From positions 1 through 64,000 of the forward strand of contig NZ_BAABRU010000002.1 of assembly GCF_039545135.1 (NCBI RefSeq): DNA of 64,000 bases, written 5' to 3'. This DNA is from Herpetosiphon gulosus. GTDB taxonomy: Bacteria > Chloroflexota > Chloroflexia > Chloroflexales > Herpetosiphonaceae. Shown piece by piece: positions 8,502 through 17,275 of the stretch (position 1 is its first letter; every line of letters starts with the position of its first letter). The translations under genes and the position numbers were made by a program. The notes beneath the pieces were generated by a model. It was not told where the DNA came from. It did no database searches and was given only the letters and a program-made list of their open reading frames with translations.

Positions 8502-8830
8502 CACCCACCTCAACCTAAAATCAATTGCTTAGCATCATAGCTTAATCGTTGTATTTTGTGAACAGATGTGCGCAATTAGTTTATTTTTCAGGCTCTGCTT
8601 AAAATGGAATTCGCAAAAGCTCTCGCATATGGCTGCTTACCCAAAATCGTCCTTTAGGGGGTGCAGGGGGATGAAAACACCCTGCGTTCCCCGCCTTGAG
8701 GCGGGGCGGAGGGGTGGTGATCATCATAATCTAGACAGGCGTTAACGTTGGCCTATGCCCTAAGAAAGCATCATTCATTGGGCTGATGGAAACGTTCTCG
8801 GAACGATTATAATGCGCATATTGGCATATC
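8502..8830. promoter_or_regulatory. Intergenic region with candidate MFS promoter
   Basis: Divergent intergenic region between the DinB-like gene and the MFS gene. A perfect TATAAT sits at 8808-8813 on the plus strand, with a poor -35 (GATGGA, 8785-8790) at 17 bp. Transcription would begin near 8820. At about 8655-8715 there is a GC-rich run with CCCCGCC/GGCGGGG complementarity that looks like another degenerate dispersed repeat. Nothing else recognisable. Confidence 0.35.
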
Positions 8831-8860
8831 ATGGTTTTTGCAAGCAAAGCTAGGCAGGTT

Positions 8861-10147
8861 ATGGAGCAGCAGGACATCAACGCCAACGTGCGGCATAATG
8901 TGGTCGTGAATGTGGCCGATGGGGCATTTTTTGGGGCGGCCACGGGCATCGCCTCGTTTGTGACGGTTATTCCGCTATTTATGCATACCTTGACCGATTC
9001 GGCCACCTTGATTGGCTTGGTTTCGGCAATTCACTCGGTTGGTTGGCAGTTACCCCAATTATTAACTGCTCGGCGCGTTGCTTCGTTGCGGCGTTACAAA
9101 CCCATGGTGCTGCTCATGACGATCAACGAGCGCTTGCCCTTTTTTGGTTTAGCCTTGATTGCCTGGTTTGCTGCTGATTTAGGCCGCGAATTAGCCTTGT
9201 GGCTGGCCTATATTTTGTTGATTTGGCAGGGCTTGGGCGGTGGCGTAACCGCGACCGCTTGGCAAACCATGATCGGCAAAATTATGCCGCATCGCTGGCG
9301 TGGTACGTTCTTTGGGGTGCAATCAGCCGCTGCCAATTTGCTCGCCAGCGTTGGGGCGGTCGCTGCTGGGGTTATTTTGGATAAATTACCCTCGCCGCTT
9401 GATTTCGTGGTCTGTTTTGGGGTTTCAGGTGTGGCGATGTTTATTTCGTGGTCGTTTTTGGCTTGGACTAAAGAACCAAGCCGCGAGCCAGAACATACCC
9501 ATGGCAGCCAACGTGATTTTTGGGCCAGCATCGCCAATATTCTCAAGCGCGATCGTAATTTTCGCTGGTTTTTGGCCTCGCGGATTATCTCGCAGCTTGG
9601 CTTGATGGCGACGGCATTTTTCACAGTATATGCAGTGCAACGCTTCGGGCTTGATGATCAGACTGCTGGCATTATGACCGCGCTCTATTTAATCATCCAA
9701 ACGGTTGCCAACCCAATCATGGGCTGGCTTGGCGATCGGATTGGCTATCGGCGGGTAATGGAAGTTGGAGCATTGTTAGCCTTAGTTGCAGGCATGGGTG
9801 CGTGGTTAGCACCAGCTTTGGGTTGGTTTTATTTAATTTTTGCGATTGCTGGGGTGGCCAACGTTGCCTTTTGGACGATGGCCATGGCTATGACTTTAGA
9901 GTTCGGCAGCCTTGCTGAGCGGCCAAGCTACATTGGTTTAGCCAACACCTTGACTGCTCCAGCAACTTTAGTCGCACCGTTGATTGGCGGTTGGTTGGCT
10001 GATTCAGCGGGCTACAATTACACGTTTGCGCTAGCGGCAGCTGGCGGTTTGCTAACGTGGCTGATTCTACGTTTTGCCGTGCGCGATCCCCAATCTGCCC
10101 ACATGATCGAAGCTCATGCTGAGCCACAGGTAGTTGTGGCTTCGTAA
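8861..10147 (+). CDS. Major facilitator superfamily transporter
   Basis: Cytoplasmic-membrane secondary transporter of 428 residues with about 12 hydrophobic segments in two halves joined by a charged loop (EPSREPEHTHGSQRDFW). The cytoplasmic loop motif typical of MFS is visible as GWLGDRIGYRRVME in the second half, and RRVASLRRYKP occupies the equivalent position in the first. The ATG at 8861 is preferred over 8831 because the predicted transcript start (~8820) leaves no room for a ribosome site before 8831, and AGGCAGG precedes 8861; both are possible. The substrate cannot be told from sequence. It has no operon partners. Confidence 0.85.
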   Translation: MEQQDINANVRHNVVVNVADGAFFGAATGIASFVTVIPLFMHTLTDSATLIGLVSAIHSVGWQLPQLLTARRVASLRRYKPMVLLMTINERLPFFGLALIAWFAADLGRELALWLAYILLIWQGLGGGVTATAWQTMIGKIMPHRWRGTFFGVQSAAANLLASVGAVAAGVILDKLPSPLDFVVCFGVSGVAMFISWSFLAWTKEPSREPEHTHGSQRDFWASIANILKRDRNFRWFLASRIISQLGLMATAFFTVYAVQRFGLDDQTAGIMTALYLIIQTVANPIMGWLGDRIGYRRVMEVGALLALVAGMGAWLAPALGWFYLIFAIAGVANVAFWTMAMAMTLEFGSLAERPSYIGLANTLTAPATLVAPLIGGWLADSAGYNYTFALAAAGGLLTWLILRFAVRDPQSAHMIEAHAEPQVVVAS

Positions 10148-10162
10148 GCACTTTTTATCGTG

Positions 10163-10257
10163 ATCCACGAAGGACACAAAGAACCACAAAGGGAGTAGGC
10201 TATTGACTATTGACTTTCCAACCAATCTCCGATAGCTCAAAGCCAATAGCCTACTCC
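10163..10257. repeat. Dispersed intergenic repeat with inverted arms
   Basis: CCACGAAGGACACAAAGAAC-type sequence (from about 10164) is followed by a perfect 14-bp inverted pair, GGAGTAGGCTATTG (10192-10205) and CAATAGCCTACTCC (10244-10257). The same words recur in other gaps of this window (13576-13676, 47041-47067, 52358-52370), so this is a repeat family rather than gene-specific DNA. The hairpin could end the MFS transcript. Confidence 0.5.
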
Positions 10258-10278
10258 TTATGCTCTATGCTCTATGTG

Positions 10279-10447
10279 TAATGGTTTATTGGGTTAGCAA
10301 CGGCCAGCATGCCCTCACCCCCTAGCCCCCTCTCCCGCACGCGAGGCGAGGGGGAACCGCTCCAGGAGTGCTCCCCTCGCCCGCCGCAGTGGGCGAGGGG
10401 CTGGGGGTGAGGGAACGAGCACTGGTTGTCAATCCAATGAACCATTA
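10279..10447 (+). mobile_element. MITE-like 169-bp element, copy A
   Basis: The 169-bp element has imperfect inverted ends (TAATGGTTTATTGGGTT and the complement of AATCCAATGAACCATTA, 15 of 17 matching) flanking a GC-rich core of CCTCACCCCC / GGGGGTGAGGG palindromes. It carries no coding capacity. The ends can be read as TA-flanked ATGG...CCAT, as in TA-targeting (IS630/mariner-type) MITEs. A second copy of exactly 169 bp, inverted, is at 28373-28541. No transposase is present in the window. Confidence 0.7.
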
Positions 10448-10477
10448 TATCTATGCTCTTTGCCCTATGTTCTATGG

Positions 10478-12583
10478 TTACCCTCGGCGGGCTAGCTCGG
10501 TGGCAATTGGCAAGGTTACCCAAAAGGTTGTGCCACGACCAAGCGTGCTAGTGGCCCAAATTCGCCCGCCATGCAATTCGATTAAGGCTTTGGTGATCGA
10601 CAAGCCTAAGCCTGTACCGCCAATTTTGCGGGTGGTTGAGTTATCGACACGGAAAAAGCGCGTGAACAGCTTAGGCAAATCTTCTTCGGAAATGCCCATG
10701 CCTTGGTCGCGCACTGCAATAATCACTGAGCGCTCGTTGGGCAAGGGCGGTGCACCAGGCGGCACTTTGCGCAATTCACGCACAATTAATGCCACTTGGC
10801 CACCATTGGGCGAATATTTGATCGCGTTCGAGAGCAAGTTGGTCAAAATCTGACGCACTTTATCTTTATCAGCAAAGATTGGCGGAATGCCCTCGGGAAT
10901 GTCAATTAACAAACGATGCTTTTCAGACAGCATTTCGTTGAGTTGCTTGGTAATTTCACGAATAATTTGGTGCAGCGACACCACCCAACGATTCAGCTTG
11001 ATCTGGCCTGCATCCAAACGCGAAAGATTCAACAGATCATCGACCATCTTCGAGAGTTGGTTGGCTTGATCATAGACGGTTTGCACAAACTCTTGACGTT
11101 CAATCGGCTTGAATTCACGCGCTAACAGCAACTCGGTATAGCCCAAAATCGAGGTTAGCGGGGTGCGCAATTCATGCGATACCACCGACACAAACTCATT
11201 CTTCATCTTGTCGATTTCACGTTCGCGGGTCACATCTTCAATCACCACCAAGCGCCCAGTAATTTGGTGCTGGGCATCTTTAACTGGGGTTGAACGCAAC
11301 TTTAGATCTTGCAATGGTTCGCTCAAACGCAGGGCTAATTCGAGGGTTTCATCGGGTTGGGCTTGGCATTCAGCAAAAAAATCGGTCAATTCCAAGGGAT
11401 GCGACAGCCGTTTGAGTAGCAAGGGCAAAATATCCCATGGCAAATACAGCGCAGTTTCATCGGCAGGCTGCTCAATTTGCCAAAGCTGATACCATGCTGG
11501 ATTGGTGCGCAAAATCCGGCCTTCGCCATCGGTCAAGGCCAAGCCCAGTGGTAAGCTAGCCAAGGTTTGTTGCAATTGCATGCGGGCTTCGAGCAATTCG
11601 CTATAACTGGTTGCCCGTTGCAATGGCCGCGCCGCCACATCAGCCAAGGCCTGAATAAAATAAAGATCGCGAGTGCTAAAGATTGGCTCACGATTGGTCG
11701 AAAGCACCAGCACCGCCCATGCCTCGCCCTCGACCCGCACCGGCACAACGATTTCGGCCCGCACATCGGGCGTAGAAAGTTGCCATTCGCTATCATGAGC
11801 AATATCGGTTAACAAAGCAGCCTTGCCAGTTCGCGCCACCCGCCCCACCACCCCAACATTCCAAGGCCACGACGTTCGTTCGCTAATTCCAGCGGTTGGC
11901 GGATAGCCCTGCGAGGCAATCAAGCGATATTCGCCATGCTCACGATCAACCAAATTAATCGCTCCAGCACTGGCTTTGACGCTGTGGATGGCCCGCTGCA
12001 AGAGCGTGGTCAACAACGTTGTAACATCGGGGGCAATTTCTAAATCGTGGGTTAATGCCCGTACATCAAGCTGCTGCTCGCTGCTGGTATGATGAATCGG
12101 TCGCCCCCAGTGGGCTTCGCCGATCGCGGTGGCCAGCAAGGGCAACAAATTGCTCAATAAGGTGCGTTCGCTAGCGCTAAATGTGCCGTTGCGACGGGCT
12201 TCCAACACGCCCCACAAGCGGCCTTCCCACTGAATCGGCAACCCCAAATAGCACTGTATATCGGCTTGCCATTCGCTGGCAACAATCGCGCTGGTAGTAA
12301 ATGGGCTTGGCGGCAAGGCTGGAGCAGTGTGTTGATCGATCACGACTGGTTGTCGCCGCCGCACCACCTGCATCATACGGGTGTTATCCCAAACGGCGCT
12401 GGTGCGATGCAACGGCAAAACCACTTGCGGACGAGCATCAGGCTCGTTTAATAAGGTTAAGCGTAAATCAAGCTGAGGATAGCTATCCGCCAACAGCCCA
12501 AAACAATGCTGCATGCGCTGTTCAAAAGGTGTGGTTGCAAGCAAGGTTTGGGCTAGGCTACTAAATAAAGCAAGCGTTGACAT
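10478..12583 (-). CDS. GAF/PAS-domain sensor histidine kinase
   Basis: Soluble 701-residue sensor kinase without transmembrane segments. Predicted order: a GAF-like domain (about 1-170), a second GAF (about 175-325), a PAS domain (about 335-450), HisKA and HATPase. The phosphoacceptor is H470 in SVVSHELRTPL. The ATP-binding N box is DKVRQILTNLLSNAIKYSP, with the G boxes DQGMGIS and GGTGLGLS. GAGG precedes ATG 12583 by 5 nt. It follows ppgK by 32 nt on the same strand and is probably cotranscribed with it. No response regulator gene is adjacent, so its partner is elsewhere. The signal is presumably cytoplasmic (ligand or redox), which is inference. Confidence 0.92.
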   Translation of the reverse strand: MSTLALFSSLAQTLLATTPFEQRMQHCFGLLADSYPQLDLRLTLLNEPDARPQVVLPLHRTSAVWDNTRMMQVVRRRQPVVIDQHTAPALPPSPFTTSAIVASEWQADIQCYLGLPIQWEGRLWGVLEARRNGTFSASERTLLSNLLPLLATAIGEAHWGRPIHHTSSEQQLDVRALTHDLEIAPDVTTLLTTLLQRAIHSVKASAGAINLVDREHGEYRLIASQGYPPTAGISERTSWPWNVGVVGRVARTGKAALLTDIAHDSEWQLSTPDVRAEIVVPVRVEGEAWAVLVLSTNREPIFSTRDLYFIQALADVAARPLQRATSYSELLEARMQLQQTLASLPLGLALTDGEGRILRTNPAWYQLWQIEQPADETALYLPWDILPLLLKRLSHPLELTDFFAECQAQPDETLELALRLSEPLQDLKLRSTPVKDAQHQITGRLVVIEDVTREREIDKMKNEFVSVVSHELRTPLTSILGYTELLLAREFKPIERQEFVQTVYDQANQLSKMVDDLLNLSRLDAGQIKLNRWVVSLHQIIREITKQLNEMLSEKHRLLIDIPEGIPPIFADKDKVRQILTNLLSNAIKYSPNGGQVALIVRELRKVPPGAPPLPNERSVIIAVRDQGMGISEEDLPKLFTRFFRVDNSTTRKIGGTGLGLSITKALIELHGGRIWATSTLGRGTTFWVTLPIATELARRG

Positions 12584-12615
12584 AGAATCCTCAAGGCTGT
12601 AATCTGACTCAGATT

Positions 12616-13383
12616 TTAGTGGGCGTGCGGAATTTGGTGACCCTGCTCGAATAGTTCGCTGGCGGCCAAGGCAGCGCCGATAATTCCAGCATTATTTTGC
12701 AGTGTGGCTGGAACCAAGGGTGCTTTGGTTTGCAAATACTGGCCAAATTTATCAAAGCGCTTGCTAACACCACCGCCCATAATCAACAAATCGGGCGAAA
12801 AGAGCGCTTCGATGCGAGCTAAAACCTCGTTGACCTTCTCGGCCCATTTCGGCCAATCCCAGCCTTTTTCCTCGCGCACCCGATCCGAAGCGCGATGTTC
12901 AGCATCTTTGCCGCGAATTTCCAAGTGGCCCAGCTCGGTATTTGGCACCAACAAGCCTTGGACGAATAAGGCGCTGCCAATGCCAGTGCCAAAGGTCAGC
13001 ATCATCACCACACCGTTATGTTCCTTGCCCGCGCCATATTTCATTTCGGCCAAGCCCGCCGCATCGGCATCGTTGAGCATATGAAACGGGCAGCCAGTCG
13101 CTTGCTCAAACAATTGATCAGCATTTGCGCCAATCCAGGTTTGATCGACATTGGCGGCGCTGAGGGTATAGCCATTTTTGACGATTGCCGGAAAGGTACA
13201 GCCAATTGGGCCATGCCAATTTAATTGCTGCACTAATTGCTGAACAGTTTGTGCAACTGCCTCGGGGGTTGCTGGTTGGGGCGTGCTAATTCGCAGGCGC
13301 TCGCCAATCATCGTGCCTTGCACGACATCGACCAGCGCCCCTTTGATGCCTGAACCACCAATATCAATGCCCAAAATTGCCAT
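12616..13383 (-). CDS. ppgK: Polyphosphate glucokinase (ROK family)
   Basis: Phosphorylates glucose to glucose 6-phosphate using inorganic polyphosphate (and usually ATP). The 255-residue protein has the N-terminal phosphate-binding loop LGIDIGGSGIKGA, the catalytic region LNDADAAGLAEMKYG, the second phosphate loop LTFGTGIGSALF, and the block TELGHLEIRGKDAEHRASD that marks PpgK rather than ordinary ROK glucokinases. Length fits the family (about 250-270). GAGGT precedes ATG 13383. First gene of a probable two-gene operon with the histidine kinase, linking carbon entry with a sensor; the functional link is inference. Confidence 0.9.
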   Translation of the reverse strand: MAILGIDIGGSGIKGALVDVVQGTMIGERLRISTPQPATPEAVAQTVQQLVQQLNWHGPIGCTFPAIVKNGYTLSAANVDQTWIGANADQLFEQATGCPFHMLNDADAAGLAEMKYGAGKEHNGVVMMLTFGTGIGSALFVQGLLVPNTELGHLEIRGKDAEHRASDRVREEKGWDWPKWAEKVNEVLARIEALFSPDLLIMGGGVSKRFDKFGQYLQTKAPLVPATLQNNAGIIGAALAASELFEQGHQIPHAH

Positions 13384-13723
13384 TGCCCTACCTCACTACT
13401 AGCCATGAATTGCTCTATTGTACTACGCTTGCAGCGCAATATCTGCCATGGTGGATTACCAAACGCCAACAATTGGTATTAGGGGCTAGGATGAAAATCA
13501 AAAGGCAGAAGGCAAAAAAATAAAAGTAGGCTAGCGGGGGTTGATGTTAACTCAGAGGCGCAGAGAGAGGCTGATGGCTATAGGCTAGCGGAACAATTAT
13601 TGAAATTTCACAATTGAGCAATCCAAAAGCCAATAGCCTATAGCCACATTAGTGTCCTTCGTATCCTTCGTGGATTAATATTGAACACAGAAGCATAACC
13701 AAACAGTGTTTATGCTTAATGGC
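13384..13723. repeat. Gene-free gap with dispersed repeat sequences
   Basis: The gap of about 340 bp contains an inverted pair GGCTATAGGCTA (13576-13587) and TAGCCTATAGCC (13634-13645), followed by GTGTCCTTCGTATCCTTCGT-type sequence (about 13651-13676). These match words in other intergenic repeats of the window. The stretch AAAAGGCAGAAGGCAAAAAA near 13500 resembles the repeats at 37889-38132. No coding region is seen. Confidence 0.5.
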
Positions 13724-14083
13724 TCATACTTTTTGTAAAGATGTCCATTCTAACCAGCGTTGCAGGTAATCCATCCCAAATTGCAGCGCCTCATCCAGTG
13801 AATCAAATGATCTACGAAAATCATTTGGGCCAAAATATGGAATATTGTAAGCTCTAGTAATAAACCATATCCCATCTTCTTGATCAATTTCGAGATCCGT
13901 AGTTATAGAAAAGTTTTGTCCTCTAATCCCCCATTTAGGTGGACACAGAATTTTTGATTCTTCATCAGCAGTAAGTTTACGCATAAAGGAATATCTGTAT
14001 TTTCTTTCTTCGAATGCTACTGACTTTACCCATAAAAATCCATGTTCTTCGAGCTTATCGGTAATATATTCATCAATATTCAT
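13724..14083 (-). CDS. Small protein of unknown function, AT-rich gene
   Basis: 119 residues, acidic and aromatic-rich, without signal peptide or membrane segment, so likely cytoplasmic. The N-terminus (MNIDEYITDKLEEHGFLWV) is predicted helical and the middle beta-rich. I do not recognise the family. Its start overlaps the stop of the upstream gene by 4 bases (ATGA-type overlap at 14080-14083), so the two are translationally coupled. Both genes are much more AT-rich than flanking DNA. A role as a small immunity or accessory protein is only a guess from size, clustering and composition. Confidence 0.6.
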   Translation of the reverse strand: MNIDEYITDKLEEHGFLWVKSVAFEERKYRYSFMRKLTADEESKILCPPKWGIRGQNFSITTDLEIDQEDGIWFITRAYNIPYFGPNDFRRSFDSLDEALQFGMDYLQRWLEWTSLQKV

Positions 14084-14592
14084 AGAGATAACTTTGCTTC
14101 CTTCAGAAAATCACGTATAATACGAAATCCATGTATTTGTTCTTCATCAGAATATCTATCCCAAAAACACAATACTCCCATATGAATGATAATCCGATTA
14201 ATACCAAGATTTTCCTGATAATTTCTAGCCCTAATAAGTTCAAATAAAATCTGTAACCGCCTTACAATTATTTCATCTAAATATGGTTCTTCTGTCTTCC
14301 AAATCGCATTTGAAATATAATAGCATGCATATTGATCTTGTTTATGATTAAATGCCCAGTCATCATAGAAATACATCTTGCCAAATGTATCTTGTCTTAG
14401 ACCTGTTTCACACCCATAACGATCACAGTCCATAATCGACGTAAGTGTTGCTGTTGAACTAGTTTCCTCTACTGATATATCTAATATCGATGATACAATT
14501 GATATGTTCTCCATATGAATAAAGATATTCTTAATCACATCAATAAATGTATTTTTATTATATCTTGGAGGAATTAAGCAAATATTTATCAT
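14080..14592 (-). CDS. Protein of unknown function, AT-rich gene
   Basis: 170 residues, predicted soluble, mixed alpha/beta with several cysteines (ICLIP near the start, DCDRYGCETG near residue 60). No known motif. AT-rich coding sequence with codon use unlike the GC-richer housekeeping genes. ATG 14592 lies about 30 nt after the stop of the next upstream gene, and the 3' end overlaps the downstream gene by 4 bases, so it sits in the middle of a four-gene unit reading right to left. The function cannot be assigned. Confidence 0.6.
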   Translation of the reverse strand: MINICLIPPRYNKNTFIDVIKNIFIHMENISIVSSILDISVEETSSTATLTSIMDCDRYGCETGLRQDTFGKMYFYDDWAFNHKQDQYACYYISNAIWKTEEPYLDEIIVRRLQILFELIRARNYQENLGINRIIIHMGVLCFWDRYSDEEQIHGFRIIRDFLKEAKLSL

Positions 14593-14624
14593 TGTGATAT
14601 CACCAATCTGCTCCCTAGGTTGAT

Positions 14625-15032
14625 TTATAGTTCAAAGCCAAACCAACAATGAATCGTTGGCTTCGCTTGTAAATAACAATTCAGCGGATCTTCCCATAAT
14701 TTAGCGGTTGAAAGACCTCCAGCATTATCATACATCCAAAAACGTCTAGTGGTAATAATGCAATCATGGAAGCAAAGCAAGGAGTTTTTACCTTGACGAA
14801 TTAATTGAATTGATTGGCGAATATACAGGCCAAACATAATAATTTGGTTGGCCGAATCGGTTTGTTGCACTTCGATCAACGCTGTTGCTTCCCAAGGCCA
14901 AAGATCGAGTATTCCCGTCAGGCCCAAGCGATTAAAGGTAAAACGATAGTGGGTTTGATAATCGTCTTCCTCAGGCAAGACTTCTAAACCATCGATCAGA
15001 TCAATCACATCCCATTTAAGTTCTTGGCCCAT
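14625..15032 (-). CDS. Protein of unknown function
   Basis: 135 residues, soluble, rich in Trp, Leu and acidic residues. The first half has paired hydrophobic strands (RFTFNRLGLTGILDLWPW) suggesting a beta-sheet core. Base composition is close to the genome norm, unlike the next two genes downstream. It starts 14 nt after the preceding stop on the same strand, and GGAGGAAGC lies before ATG 15032. Family not recognised; conserved clustering with the next gene upstream would suggest a shared role. Confidence 0.6.
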   Translation of the reverse strand: MGQELKWDVIDLIDGLEVLPEEDDYQTHYRFTFNRLGLTGILDLWPWEATALIEVQQTDSANQIIMFGLYIRQSIQLIRQGKNSLLCFHDCIITTRRFWMYDNAGGLSTAKLWEDPLNCYLQAKPTIHCWFGFEL

Positions 15033-15046
15033 CCAGCTTCCTCCCT

Positions 15047-15457
15047 CTAACCATCACGCTTGAGACAACCCCGACCCATCGCGATCTCAATTTGCTCAAT
15101 AGTAGCCATAAGCTCGGCTGGCGCTAGCAGCCACTCGCCTATAGCCCGTCGATACAACACCAATAAAATCTGGATTGATGTATCAAATAAGAGTGGGCGT
15201 AATGGGTGGTTGGTTGAGTTGTAATAACCGAGCATTGCCTCAATCAAGGCTTTTAATTGGGCTGGTTGATTGAGAATAACATCACCTGCTGAATATGTAT
15301 AAAAGCCACTGGGCTGACGAAACATTTTTTCAAAGGCTTGAATTTGCGCAAAGAAAAGTTGACCAGCATTAAGTCCAACCTGCCAAAGTAGAATGTTGTC
15401 ACCTTCTTCGCTCGTTTCAGCTAAAAACCATGGATCATATTCATAAGCCATTCCCAT
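15047..15457 (-). CDS. Protein of unknown function, first gene of a four-gene unit
   Basis: 136 residues from the second of two adjacent ATGs (15457), which gives the best spacing (6 nt) to AAGGAG. Mostly helical and soluble; the sequence has no catalytic signature I recognise. It heads a tightly packed unit of four small genes (15457 to 13724). Gaps are 14 nt and 32 nt, then a 4-nt overlap, consistent with one transcript. No transposase or integrase is adjacent. Confidence 0.6.
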   Translation of the reverse strand: MGMAYEYDPWFLAETSEEGDNILLWQVGLNAGQLFFAQIQAFEKMFRQPSGFYTYSAGDVILNQPAQLKALIEAMLGYYNSTNHPLRPLLFDTSIQILLVLYRRAIGEWLLAPAELMATIEQIEIAMGRGCLKRDG

Positions 15458-15590
15458 CATCTGCTCCTTGAAATTCCAATTTACACGTTCAGACCTTCAC
15501 TTTACACCACACTAATCCACAAAGCACTCCATCTGCGGTTGGGGTTTTCAGCCGAAAGCCCAAGCTGATACCAACCTGATAAATTGCTGA

Positions 15591-15618
15591 TTTACAACTG
15601 AAAAAGCTATGATATAAT
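15591..15618 (+). promoter_or_regulatory. Promoter of the golvesin-domain gene
   Basis: TTTACA (15591-15596) and a perfect TATAAT (15613-15618) are separated by 16 bp. Transcription would start near 15625, leaving a leader of about 195 nt before the supported start codon at 15821. Confidence 0.7.
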
Positions 15619-15624
15619 CCCCAC

Positions 15625-15820
15625 GCTGTGTTAAATGCTGGAAAATCAGCTTTTAGCACAGTCCTCACGCCACGAAGGCGGGTTGTATCAAGAGAGTCGG
15701 TGTGGAATGCCGATGCCGCCGTTGTGGCATCTCTCCCTGAATCGTAGCAGCGTTGCTACCACCAAGTTGCATTCCCAGATGCCCAGTTTTGCATCCACCG
15801 CGTACCTCCGGAGGTTTCTG
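15625..15820 (+). promoter_or_regulatory. Long structured 5' leader, possible riboswitch or regulatory RNA
   Basis: The ~195-nt leader contains several strong pairings. A near-perfect hairpin from about 15629 to 15664 brings CTGTG, TAAA and GCTG against CAGC, TTTA and CACAG. A long-range helix pairs GAGAG with CTCTC, enclosing an ATGCC/GGCAT pair. A GTAGCA/TGCTAC hairpin has a 4-nt loop. It ends with ACCTCC directly abutting the Shine-Dalgarno GGAGG (15810-15814), so an anti-Shine-Dalgarno sequence is next to the site it could mask. Short pieces recall the c-di-AMP (ydaO) class, but its conserved GGGGGACC and CAGCTAACC elements are missing, so I do not assign a class. Confidence 0.4.
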
Positions 15821-17251
15821 TTGCGACACATTGCCCGTTTCTTGGCGCTTGGTTGTCTGCTCGCCGTGAGCATGACCCCCATCCGAGCGCAGGCGAACCC
15901 AACCTTGTGGGCTGCTGCTGCATCAACTGACACCCTCGTTCTTGCTTCTGGTCAACTGACCCTCGCCCCAAATGCGGCCCAAGCGGCTGCGGTTTATGGC
16001 TCATACGCCCGTTTTGGAATGTTCGATAGTGCTCCGCAAAGCATCGCTCCCGCCAATCAAGTAACTGTCACATGGGGCGCAACTGTGCCTGCTGCTGCCA
16101 GCGTGCGGGTCGATGTGCGTGGCTTCAATGGCCAACGCTGGAGCGATTGGACGCTCGATGTGCAATCGGGCCAAACTGTAGCTTTTACCACGATTGCCCG
16201 CCAAATTCAATATCGTTTGGTATTATTGGCGAATGAGGCTGCGCCAGTCGTTGATTTTGTGCAACTTGCGCCCAACACGCTTGCTGAAAGCGCTGCCATT
16301 CGCATTATGGAAGATGAGCCGATTGCCCCAACCTACCACATTCGAGCAACCCGCATGGGCTTGGTTGGTGATCGCACGGCCAACGGCCATATCATTCAGC
16401 CAAACGATTGGTTTGTTTCATTGCCATCGTTTCGCTCACTCTCATCGCGCGGCGGCGGCGAATACATGGCACGGCTTTCATATCGTGGCAAATCGATTGT
16501 TGTGCCAGTTTGGGAAGTTGGGCCATGGAATATTCACGATGATTATTGGAATGTTGAGCGCGAGAAATTTGGCGATTTGCCTGTCGGCTGGCCTCAAGAT
16601 CATGCGGCCTATTTCGATGGCTACAATGGTGGCTGGGCCGAAAAAGGCCGAGTGCGATTCCCCACCGCTGCTGATGTCGGCGACGGCGCATGGGTTGCCT
16701 TGGGCATTCCATTTAACGATGAACAAGAAGAACTCGATATTACCTTCTTGTGGCTAGGCCGCGACCCTGGCGATAACCCCGACCCAATGCCTGTTGGCAG
16801 TGTTACGCCTGAGCCAGCCCCGATTGAAGAATTGCCTGCGGGCACGATTCAGGTCGATAATCAAGGCGAGCAATTCAGCCGCTCAGATGTGGTGTGGTAT
16901 GAATTCTCGTGTGGCAAAAATCGCCATTCGTTCTGGACTTTCTCGACCAACAAGCCTGAAGAAGCAGTCAATAATGCTCGTTGGACGACTCCGCTCGAAG
17001 CGGGCGAATATAGCGTAACGGTGTTTGTGCCCTACTGCCCCAACGGTAAGAGCGATACAACTTCGGCGCGTTATGTTGTGCAGCATGCCGATGGCGAAAC
17101 CCAAGTTGTGGTCAATCAAGCGGAACATGCTGGCAATTGGGTCGAGCTAGGCCGCTATCGCTTTGATGGTACTGGCTCAGTTAGCCTCAGTGATTTGGCC
17201 GACGACCGCATGAAAGCTATTTGGTTTGATAGCGTGCGCTGGACAAAATAA
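15821..17251 (+). CDS. Secreted protein with C-terminal golvesin-type domain
   Basis: TTG 15821 is chosen because GGAGG lies 6 nt upstream and the product then begins with a classical signal peptide ending in IRAQA (cleavage near residue 24); upstream in-frame ATGs at 15779 and TTG 15635 lack ribosome sites. The product has 476 residues. Residues about 30-370 form a beta-rich region without recognised catalytic residues. The last 130 residues match the golvesin / Xly carbohydrate-binding-like domain: YSVTVFVPYC, YVVQHADGETQVVVNQ, GNWVELGRYRF and a terminal WFDSVRW. Such domains occur on extracellular and cell-wall proteins. Probably a secreted cell-surface or polymer-binding protein. It ends at a bidirectional terminator. 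Confidence 0.75.
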   Translation: MRHIARFLALGCLLAVSMTPIRAQANPTLWAAAASTDTLVLASGQLTLAPNAAQAAAVYGSYARFGMFDSAPQSIAPANQVTVTWGATVPAAASVRVDVRGFNGQRWSDWTLDVQSGQTVAFTTIARQIQYRLVLLANEAAPVVDFVQLAPNTLAESAAIRIMEDEPIAPTYHIRATRMGLVGDRTANGHIIQPNDWFVSLPSFRSLSSRGGGEYMARLSYRGKSIVVPVWEVGPWNIHDDYWNVEREKFGDLPVGWPQDHAAYFDGYNGGWAEKGRVRFPTAADVGDGAWVALGIPFNDEQEELDITFLWLGRDPGDNPDPMPVGSVTPEPAPIEELPAGTIQVDNQGEQFSRSDVVWYEFSCGKNRHSFWTFSTNKPEEAVNNARWTTPLEAGEYSVTVFVPYCPNGKSDTTSARYVVQHADGETQVVVNQAEHAGNWVELGRYRFDGTGSVSLSDLADDRMKAIWFDSVRWTK

Positions 17252-17275
17252 GCCTAATCATTAATCGTTACCGAC

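Noticed and set aside
10368-10853. Plus-strand 161-codon frame
   Set aside because: It starts inside MITE copy A and runs antisense through the histidine kinase C-terminus.
15635-15820. N-terminal extension of the golvesin-domain protein
   Set aside because: The extension has no ribosome site, lies in the structured leader and would bury the signal peptide; TTG 15821 is supported by GGAGG.
15625-15820. c-di-GMP, cobalamin or TPP riboswitch
   Set aside because: None of their conserved cores is present; only a general structured-leader call is supported.
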